A stretch of DNA of 49,930 bases from Helicobacter cinaedi CCUG 18818 = ATCC BAA-847 (lineage in GTDB: Bacteria > Campylobacterota > Campylobacteria > Campylobacterales > Helicobacteraceae). The notes beneath the pieces are model-generated. The model ran no database searches and was not told where the DNA came from. It was given only the letters and a program-made list of their open reading frames with translations. How positions within the stretch are numbered: the stretch's first letter is position 1; every line of letters starts with the position of its first letter. The translations under genes and the position numbers were made by a program. The stretch is from the NCBI RefSeq assembly GCF_000155475.1, contig NZ_DS990391.1:1-49930 (forward strand). The letters are read 5' to 3'. This document shows positions 41,741 to 49,930 of the stretch, in pieces.

Positions 41741-44700
41741 ATGCCTAAAAAGCTACTTCTAGTCATATTGTCTGCGATTCTAATGCCTGTTGTTGCTTCA
41801 GCACAGAGCTTCTTGGTTGATTATTTCCCAGTGCTTGTTTATGGAGACACAGACATTTATAAACAAGTCTTTAACGGCGTAGCTGTTATGTTTAACAATA
41901 AAACAACCATGGGCTTTGTAACAAATGTTGTGGGAATCTTAGCATTCATTATGATTGTATGGAGACTCACCTTCAAACACGGATCGGCTGGCGGCGGTGA
42001 AACTGGATCTGTGCCTTGGGAGATGTTCTTTAAGCAATTTGCGTTTCTTTGTATTATTATGTTTGTTTTTCTCAATCCAGCATTAAATCGACTGTGACAA
42101 TTAAAGATCAAAAGGCATTTTTTGGAAAGCAAACTATTGGTGGTGGAGCGACAATAGTTAAGGTTGATAATGTCCCGACAGTGTTGGCATTTGTGGCATC
42201 TGGAACTTCATATTTGGGATACGCTCTTGTTAATCTTGTAGATACAGCTTTTGCAAACTCAAGAGTAAATGGAACTAGATACGGCGATGTTGGGTTTATG
42301 ACAAATTTTAGATTTATTGCAAGAACCAATGGAACGGGATTGGGAGAAGGAGATGCTAATGATCCGGGGATAAAAAAAGAAAGAAATGTTGTCTCAAATC
42401 TTAGAATTTTTGTTGAAAAATGTGCCATCCCCTATCAAACTCTTACAGGAGATACATTTGATGCCCTTGATTTTGGATTTCCGACACTCGATGCTTGGGA
42501 CCCTAAGAATTGGTTGTATTATGATAATGTCAAATTCTTGGAAGCAGCACCGGGAGTAGGATGTAAAGATTTTTATGCGAAGATTATAAATGGTCGCAAA
42601 TAAGTATGAAAGGAGGTCTATAGAGGCTATGGGTATGAATCCGGGCGCAGCAGGTCCAGCACTTAAGGCGATGTCAGAATCTGTGTTGGCTGCTCCAAGC
42701 AATGTTGCATGACCAGCTTCAAAAATGAATGACTACACTCAGTATCATCTTAGGGCTTCATTAGATGGTGTTGTAGCGGCAGCTAGGTATGCTGATAGCT
42801 TTGGTGTTACAGGTGCGAATGCCGAGGTTATGAATCAAAGTATGCTTTCTGCATCTGCAAAAATGGCAGACATAACTTCTCAGGTAAGATTCTTGTTCTC
42901 CGCTCAAACCTTACCAAAAGCCCTGCATATTCTTATAGCGATACTTTATGCCATATTCCCATTTATGCTGGTAGTTGTGGCTATTCGTGGCTATCCAGAA
43001 GGGCTAAAGGTATTGTATTACTTCGCAGGCGGTATGCTTTCTATGGAGCTTATAAAATGTCTATGGCTCTTATTCACGGTATTGTTTCGCACATTACAGC
43101 TACTAATGGAGCTGAAATTCTTGGTGCAGCTACAGGAGGAAATGGGCAAACAGTTGATTATAATAATATTGTGCATGGGGAGGCATACTTTCGGTATATG
43201 GCAGAACAGGCTACACTTGCTGCTGATATAGGCACAGCTGCAATGTTTATGATTCCTATGGTTATTGCAACAGGGCAAGTAAAACTACTTGGTTCGGCTT
43301 TGGGTGGAGCTGTAACAGGACATGCTCCAAACGCCACAATGCAAAGTGCAGGTGCTGAAATGGCAAAAGCTAATGACGCGGAAAATAGGGGGGGGGGGGG
43401 CAGATAAAGTAGTTGAAGGCTATGCAGCTGCAGCTGTGATGAAGGGCATTGAGGAAAATAATGCCGCCATTGCATCACTTAGCAAAATGGATCTTTACAA
43501 TGATTTTAATAAGGGGCAAATAGGACAACAAATGCAACAAATAGGATCTGTTGCCGGATATGGTAGTGAGCTTAAAAGTGCTCAAGATTTTGCAGCGGTA
43601 AGAAGTGGTGGTATGTTTCAAGGCGTTCAGTCTGCTGCTAATATGAAGTCGCTTGGGCAAGAGTTTGAATCTGAGCAAAACTTTCTTAATGGCAAACACT
43701 CTGATGGCAGATCTCTGGCTAGAACTCTTGGTAACGATGCCACTGCAAAAACCATAGGCTCCGCCAGAGGGTTAATGGCAGGAGATTTCTTTAATGAGCA
43801 TGGCGATTTTGACACGGCGAGAGAAGGCAATATTTATCGCCAAGGCTTGGAGAACCAAGCCCGTATTTCAGCTAACCAAACAGCTGGTGTAGGTAAATTA
43901 GGAGAATTTACAAGAGAACAGATGAATGCCATTCAATATGGAGCTGAAGCTGGAGCACTCAATCAAATAGCTCAAGGGAAAGCATTGATGGATGTGCATA
44001 ACAGGGGACAAGCTTTCCAAGATAGCTATAGCAAAACAGCATATATGAACGCACACCAAAGCCTCAGCCAACAAAAAGGAAATGCTCAGGCTTATGATTC
44101 GGAAACAAATGGAGGTAACATAAAGATAGCAGAATCTATGGGGAGAGTGAGTAATGCTTCGGCGTTGAGGGGACACGCCAAATCTATTCAGGCTGCTGGG
44201 AATGAGGAAAACATCATATCAGCAAATGCTGGAGATGCGGCAGAGAAAACTCTTCAGCAGGTAAGTTCGCATATCGGCAAATCAAGGAATTTGCCAGATG
44301 GCTCTGCCAACTCTCGAAATCCTGATGGTGGCTTAAATTTATCAAGTGATGCAACCATTGGAATGGCAGAAAGAGCAATGGCTGCTGGCTTAAAACAATC
44401 TGTTCAGGACACTAATTATACTAAAAATGTAGCTGCAGCTGGCGAGAAACTTCAACAACAAGTTACGGATGAAATCTTGAGTGCTTATAATGATACTCAC
44501 AATCCTACTTTTGGAAAGGATAGAAGAGCAGGAGCTCAACTATACAGGCAAGCTGAAAGATTGGGCGGACAACTTGCTGCAACCGCGGCACAAGGTGGTA
44601 ATGTCTCTCAGGAAGATTGGGATCAGGTGACAAAATTAAGAGAAGAAGCAACAAAGATGGATTTGGAAGCTGCTCTCAAAGAAAAAGGCAAAAATGGGGC

Positions 44701-45424
44701 GGCAATAACTGGAGCGCTAGATGCACTTAAAATTGGTGATACTGCCGGAATAGTTGCTGGAATGTCTTCAGAGGGACAAGAACTTGGACTTAATGGTGTA
44801 GTTGGTAACTTTACTACAACTAATGGTGGTGGAATCCAAGGTGGCATACAATCCGGCGTAAGCTTCTCGCATAACGAATCTAGAAATTATAGTTTTGGAA
44901 CAAATATTAGTGGTGGTAGTGCAATAGCAGGAGCAGCACTCAGTATGGGTATGTCTGCCTCTACCTATGGTGCTATTAGCTCTGGAGTTGCAGCTGCTGG
45001 ACAAGTAGCTGGTGCTGCAGCTATGTTTTTACCCGGTGGAGCTATGGGTAAAGGTTTAGCTAATATGGGAATTATAGGTGGAGATTCTATGATGGCTGCT
45101 GGTGTAGGAGCTGCTAGAGCAACAGCAAGTAAGAGTGCTACTTCACTTCTAGATTCTGTAGGAAGGGCAGGAGCAGCACCAACACCAAGTGCAGGAGTTA
45201 TAAATGCTCCTTATGTTGGTGGATATAACTTTACACCAAAAATGGCTATGCAATATAATGCAATGTCAAATCAAGGAAAAGAAATCTTTAGGAGAGAGCT
45301 TGGTAATATGTCTCCAAATAGGCTAACACAATTTGAAAGATTCTTAAAGGGAGAAGCTCAAACACCACTTGGTAATGCTGGAGGGGGAGTAACGGGAGGA
45401 GTTCTACCAAATCGAGCATTCTAA
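41741..45424 (+). pseudogene. traG: TraG-like mating-pair stabilisation / entry-exclusion protein, multiply frameshifted
   Basis: ATG after AAAGGAGT. It starts with a signal-like segment (MPKKLLLVILSAILMPVVASAQ) and YFPVLVYGDTDIYKQVFNGVAVMF, the TraG_N opening, with several membrane helices up to about 43300. A long Gly/Ala/Gln-rich periplasmic or cytoplasmic C-terminal part follows (AAAVMKGIEENNAAIASL ... MSNQGKEIF). One repaired protein would have about 1,200 residues. Breaks fall near 42090, 42605, 43050 and at a 13-G tract (43388-43400), plus TGA at 42710-42712. F-type TraG stabilises mating pairs and takes part in exclusion. No other transfer gene is in the window. Confidence 0.72.
43388..43400 (+). 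repeat. Poly-G tract of 13 in traG
   Basis: As given, G13 takes the upstream frame into a stop (AENRGGGGR). G12 or G15 would join it to the downstream frame ADKVVEGYAAAAVM. Such tracts are the usual phase-variation switches in Campylobacter and Helicobacter. Confidence 0.85.
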
Positions 45425-45442
45425 GATACAACCACTAGCAAA

Positions 45443-45494
45443 TTGATATATCCCAAAAATATGCTAGAATAAACCAAAATAATATTTTGGGAGG
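45443..45494 (+). promoter_or_regulatory. Promoter and Shine-Dalgarno hairpin of the NACHT gene
   Basis: TTGATA (45443-45448), a 16-bp spacer, and TAGAAT (45465-45470) make a plausible promoter. Directly after it CCAAAAT-AAT-ATTTTGG (45474-45490) forms a perfect stem whose last two G's belong to the GGGAGG ribosome site, so translation may be damped. Confidence 0.55.
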
Positions 45495-45500
45495 TATAAG

Positions 45501-48500
45501 TTGTATCCAATTATTGATGAGCTGCTGAAAGGCGGAGAAAGTAGGAATGTTGAATTTAAAGCATTTTGGTATTGGAATAACACTACGCCAAACTTGGAAC
45601 TACAAAAGAAATATGGTGAATTTTTAAAAGATATTATAGCCTTGTTTAATACTGTTGCTGAAAGCGGCATGAAGTATCTATTAATTGGCGTAGAAGAGAA
45701 TAAAATGAAACAAGGCATACCCATCAAGCATCCTGCCTTTTTAGATGAAAACAAAGAGTATATTAATGATTTGCTCAATTTAAAGGAATTTGAAACAAAA
45801 TTTCACAAAAAATTGGAAATATTTACAGAACCACTACAGCTTGAAAATACAGACATCAAAATAAATATTTCTAGTTACATAAAAATTGAGCTTGTAGGCG
45901 ATTTGCTTTTATTTGCCATACAGCAAGCACCTTGTTTGCTGGCACTCAAAAAAGATTTGCAGTGTCAGAGAGGCACTTTTAAAACCAACGCTGTAATTGG
46001 AAGAAAACTAAAAGGGAAAAACGATCCAGAAATCTATCAACTGCCTGTAAATGAAGTTTATAGCTTACAAAGAGAATTATTACAAAGAAAAAAAGCTGGA
46101 TATTTTGACAAAGATATTAGCATAGAAAAAATCGCTGAAGCATACCTACACACTAGATTGCCCCAAGCAAACAAAAAACCAAAAATAACAGCTACAAGCA
46201 CTATAAATGGAATCTGCTATGAGATTCATGAAATAGAAGATAGCTGTGTGCAAACTAGAATAAAATTTTTATATTTTTCCAAACATACAAGCCAACAAAA
46301 AACTTGGGATACACTAAAAGACAATGCACTTGTGGGAAATGAGAATAAATTGTTTATTCTGCTCGATAGATTCAACAAAAATGGAGGCTTAATCAACAAA
46401 GAACATATTGCAAAGTTAGTAAAAAAAGATATTGATAGTGTCGAGATATACTATCTTGATGATTTTATACAAGAACAACTATGTGGTGAAAAACTCGAAG
46501 CATCTATTTTTCACAAGCATTCCTTCTACATCAAAAATTTCATACCCCCAACATTAGAGGAAATAAACGATAAAGGTGCTGATCTTGTATTTTCCGAGTG
46601 GCTAAGAAAAACTGAAAATCCTATTCTAGTAATTAAGGGTACTGGCGGTATCGGCAAGACAACTGTTGTAAAAAAATTTGTAGATAAAATATTAGAGGAT
46701 AAAACAACAGATGCAAAATACAAGCATGTATTATTTGTCAGTTCTCACGACATTATTAGTGATATTCTCGCTCGAACTGAGAATGTAAAAAATGTTTTTG
46801 ACTTTTATGATATTCTAGCTTCAAAATACAACAAAGAAGCTATTTCAAAGGATATTTTTGAGATTTTGGTTGGCAATGGCAATTTGCTTGTAGTTCTTGA
46901 TGGGCTAGACGAGGTAATTGCAAACTTGGGAAATAGATTTAATACTGAATTATTTTTATCCTCCATTATAGAAAATTGTTACAATACATTTTACAAGACA
47001 AAAATAATTATTACTTGTAGAGATTATTTTTGGGATATGCAACAGCTCAAAAAGAAAACTAATATTGAATTAGTATCTCTCAAGGCTTTTGACAAGGAGC
47101 AAGTTGTAAAATACATTCAAGCAACCTTCGCTTAAACTTGATAATAAAAAGCAGGATAAGGCTATTGAACTAGCAGAAAAATGGGCTATAACAACACAGA
47201 AAAATTCATATATACCCTATATACTTGATATGATAACTGAGCTTTTAGATGCAAATATGGACACAGTGTCGTTCCAAACAAAGCTTTTATTTCCCCAAGA
47301 AATCTCTACTGATTTTTTATTGGCGAAGGCATTTGAAAGAGAAATATTAAAATTAGAGAGCAAAGATATAGACGAGCAAGTTAAAATATTTATGTTTATC
47401 GCCACACATTTTAATGGAGTGTTGCATAAGGAACACTTTAATGAACTTTGTACTCAATGTGGCATCCAAGAAAATTTTCTGGAAAATCTTAAAGCACATC
47501 CGTTGCTTCGTTACGATTCTCAATCACAAATCTTAACATTTAGATATGATTTTTTTAATGATTTTTTTAAAAATATATCTATTGCTAATTACTTAAAGCA
47601 ATGGTGTTCGTTTTATGATAATAACAGTAAAATCAGCCATTTGAAACAAGCAAAGAGATGGAGAGGTGTATAGTACAAAATGTAGTTTATCACAACAAGG
47701 ATATTCTCGGTGTAATTGTCAGAAGATTGGAGTTGTTTGAAGTTAAACCTGAAGGATTGCAACTCATCTTGCTCGACAAACTGCAAACCGATACAAATTT
47801 GGAGGAGTATCAAAAGATCCTCTATTCAAATATGCTGATATTATTGCTAGAAATAATATCTCCAAAGGATGTCATAGAGAGAACAAATATCATCAAAGAA
47901 CTTTTTGAAGAAAATGGTGTCATTAAAAATATAAATCTTATCAATATTCATTCTGTTGGACAAAACAAACTTGTATTTGACTTTAAAGGCTGTCGTTTTG
48001 AAAATTGTCATTTTGAAAATTACGAACATTTTGCATCAAATCAATTTGATCCCGACACTTTCTTTAAAGATACAGCTTTTATTGCCCCATTGTGGAAAGA
48101 AGGAATCCAAACTAAGCTAAGTTGGAAGAATATTGATAAAAAAAGCTGCAACACTCAAGGACTGGTTAATATGCTGAATCATCGGGCGGCAAATGAGCTA
48201 GAAAATAATCAAGAACTGAGAAAAAAATTAAAAACAATCATTAAGTTTTTTTGGTCAAGAGGATGTTTTCAACCAAAGAGCGAAGATGAGGTGAGAAGAC
48301 ATTTAGGAGGTTTTGATAGGCTGTTCAAAGTCTTATTAGATAAAAAAATATTAAAGACCGAGAAAAAAAGTGATAAACATAAAAGAGAAAACACATACTG
48401 GTTTCTAAATAACGAATATAGTGATTTGAGAAAAATAATGGAAGAAAACGATACTTGCAGAGACTTTGAACATATTGTTTCTCTCTGCGACAAAGAAAGT

Positions 48501-48512
48501 TTTAGCTTATAA
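45501..48512 (+). pseudogene. AlbA_2-NACHT NTPase, possible anti-phage defence protein, frameshifted
   Basis: TTG start 7 nt after GGGAGG. Residues 1-190 resemble a Schlafen-type AlbA_2 domain (ELLKGGESRNVEFKAFWYW, LLIGVEEN). A linker (~200 residues) leads to a STAND/NACHT core: VIKGTGGIGKTTVVKKF (Walker A) and NLLVVLDGLDEVIANLG (Walker B), then ITCRDYFWDM. Slips near 47127 and 47660 break it; the later parts carry repeats of leucine-type helices, a short pentapeptide-like stretch (CRFENCHFENY), and a basic C-terminus. About 1,000 residues in all. bNACHT and Avs-type proteins are known phage sensors; an effector role for AlbA_2 is inference. Confidence 0.7.
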
Positions 48513-48521
48513 AACCATAGC

Positions 48522-49596
48522 CTACGGCTTTAACCAATCGCTTTCCGGCTTGGCAATTATCCTTGCATTTGTATAAGCCATTTCCGGTGTAAGGCAGGTA
48601 GCAATGTAGTAGAAGCCATCTTTTTTTTCGCAGGTTAGCAAAAGTTCTGGGTTGTTGATATTTTCTCCACTTAAGCATAAGGGAAGCAAAAAGCACACTT
48701 TATTCTTATACCACTAAGGTATGGCTGTTCTATAATTTCTTTTAAGGCGAATTTTCATATTTTTAACCAGCCCATCTAAAAGAGACCCTTGCTGTAATAC
48801 CGAGAGATTTGCAAAATAATCCGGAAATCTTTCAATATTGTCTCCTAGAATATGATCTTTGTTGAGTCTAATCTCTAGTGTTGTATCAAAATATATTTCC
48901 TCTATATTTGTATAAAACTCTATCGTGTCTGGCAACTCTTTGAAATTCGAAAGCTGTCCTGCACTTTCATTAAAAAAGCCCTTAAAAATAAAAATATCAC
49001 GCTTCCCTTTTTGTGGCTTTTCGAAATAAGCAAATATATCTTGAAAGTGTGGTGTTAATAATCCTGTGTTGAAGCAAGCCTGTGTTTTGTCGTCGGTATA
49101 ACAGAGTAAATGTGGTTTGCTTGTAGATATAATATAAAAACGCTCTATAATATATTGCTTGAGATGGGCATTTTTCTTCCCCCATTCTTCCTGAATAGCC
49201 ATTTTAGAAAGATTTTCTATGTGAGATTCGTATGATGGCGGATTGTCTTGTGAATTTTCCGGCTTTGATTTTTTGGTTGAATGTTTTTTTGGAGATGGAT
49301 TTTGCGTAACCTTTATATTTTCCTTCATCAATAAAACTTCACTGCTCCCCTCGTTTCTTATCGCATTGTATCCAAGAGACTCATACACTTTCACGAGCGT
49401 TTTGTTTTTGCTTATATCGTCTTTTTTTAATGCGTAATTATCAAATAGCCACTCTGATATGCTAGTGTTTAAAGCCATACCTTTTTCATTTTTGCAAGCC
49501 TCGAAAGCTTGATGCAGAACAGATTCTTTTGATTTGTTTGCCCCATTTTCTTCTGGTGTTTGCGTTTTAACATCCCTTCTTTTTCTTTGGGGACAT
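48522..49596 (-). pseudogene. DUF3825 protein with possible N-terminal LOTUS/OST-HTH domain, broken
   Basis: The C-terminal half has the DUF3825 text: ACFNTGLLTPHFQDIFAYFE, IFIFKGFFNESAGQ, ELPDTIEFYT, IYFDTTLEIRLNKDHIL. After TAG at 48714-48716 (Gln in relatives: TAIP-stop-WYKNKVCFLLPL) it continues to EMAYTNARIIAKPESDWLKP. The N-terminus (SVLHQAFEACKNEKGMALNTSISEWLF) may be an OST-HTH/LOTUS RNA-binding module, a known partner of DUF3825. A slip near 49570 separates it from ATG 49596. It faces the NACHT gene tail to tail. Confidence 0.65.
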
Positions 49597-49638
49597 TAAA
49601 CCTAAAAAACACTTAAGATATAATTATGAGAAAACACT

Positions 49639-49930
49639 CTAATCTATCACACGATAATCACCTCTTTCGAGCACCTTTTTGACAAATGTCTCAAACTCGT
49701 GCTTGTATCCTTCTCTTTGAGCTTCTTCTCTACTATCATCTGCCCATATAATTGATGGTCCTTGTCCAACACCTTGTGTAGGAACTACGAGCTTAACTTC
49801 TCCACTCTCAATTAAATCCGCCCATTTCTCTTTAGAAATATCGGGGTAGGTAATGCTACCGATACTAAAATCATCATTCGGATTCCTCAACCTCTCAATC
49901 ACTTTTTCCTTAAAAGCCTTATTCCAAGCT
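49639..49930 (-). CDS. C-terminal part of an unknown protein, cut by the window edge
   Basis: The frame is open to the last base (AWNKAFKEKVIERLRNPNDDFSIG...) and ends VLERGDYRVID. I do not recognise it. The Gly/Pro-rich middle (PTQGVGQGPSIIWADD) and acidic end look like the tail of a larger protein; a polymorphic-toxin C-terminus is possible but unsupported. It lies 42 bp upstream of the DUF3825 start. Confidence 0.5.
   Translation of the reverse strand, partial: AWNKAFKEKVIERLRNPNDDFSIGSITYPDISKEKWADLIESGEVKLVVPTQGVGQGPSIIWADDSREEAQREGYKHEFETFVKKVLERGDYRVID

Noticed and set aside
11567-42712. UGA read as Trp or Gly in this element, suggested by in-frame TGA at conserved positions
   Set aside because: TGA is the normal stop of intact neighbouring genes (for example at 12313, 12530 and 37311), and TAA and TAG also occur in frame elsewhere, so a codon reassignment does not explain the pattern.
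42108-45004. Several open frames of 60-110 codons on the strand opposite to traG
   Set aside because: They are Pro/Ser/Cys-rich antisense readings of a Gly/Ala-rich gene, without ribosome sites or coherent motifs.
41741-45424. Insertion sequence or transposase as the cause of the traG breaks
   Set aside because: No transposase frame and no terminal repeats are visible; the breaks are one-base slips and one nonsense codon.
1-49930. tRNA, rRNA or tmRNA genes
   Set aside because: I found no cloverleaf, conserved rRNA text or tmRNA ends; the large structured repeats do not match them.

Overview
The window looks like an accessory replicon (conjugative plasmid or ICE-type element) of a Helicobacter/Campylobacter-like Campylobacterota host. 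The DNA is A+T-rich, ribosome binding sites are AAGGAG-type, and the family mix fits: class II Fic proteins, a HipA-like kinase, MazEF, Rha and KilAC regulators, BECR-like nucleases, a giant helicase/methylase and a TraG-type mating protein. All names come from reading motifs; no search was run.

Layout. (1) 1-10.6 kb, minus strand: a toxin/effector run (mazEF, Fic, a 614-residue coiled-coil protein, a HipA-like kinase, a second Fic, a metallophosphoesterase) downstream of a broken helicase/methylase gene. (2) 10.6-18.3 kb, plus strand: small, heavily damaged genes (DUF5131, two Rha, two BECR-like nucleases), ending in a 565-codon gene with a 316-codon gene overprinted in another frame. (3) 18.6-36.0 kb, almost all minus strand: about 30 small, closely packed genes, visibly richer in G+C, including a RecT/Bet annealing protein, a Cas4/RecB-like Fe-S nuclease, a Toprim primase, an HD hydrolase and a second MazF pair. 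A plus-strand NYN gene interrupts it near 26.3-26.9 kb. (4) 36.3-41.5 kb: candidate iterons, a KilAC protein, a likely replication initiator, and a disordered protein with an SSB-like C-terminal tip. (5) 41.7-49.9 kb: a TraG homologue with a 13-G tract, an AlbA_2-NACHT gene that may be a defence gene, and a DUF3825 gene.

The most unusual material is in region 3. Perfect short inverted repeats (6-25 bp stems) occur every few tens of bases, inside genes as well as between them. At least seven genes carry a related stem-loop about 42-52 nt before the start codon, and three others share a second, more elaborate leader in which a stem covers part of the Shine-Dalgarno sequence. Each of the two minus-strand gene blocks is headed by a ~290-nt element (25727-26018 and 35987-36280); the two copies differ mostly by changes that keep stems paired. 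This resembles a system of structured leaders, or single-stranded-DNA promoters of the Frpo kind used in conjugative leading regions. I cannot tell which from sequence alone.

Caution: about 20 genes are broken by one-base slips in homopolymers, and 15 otherwise well-conserved frames carry a single nonsense codon. Either the element is decaying or the sequence has residual errors. I annotate such genes across their breaks and mark them as pseudogenes.
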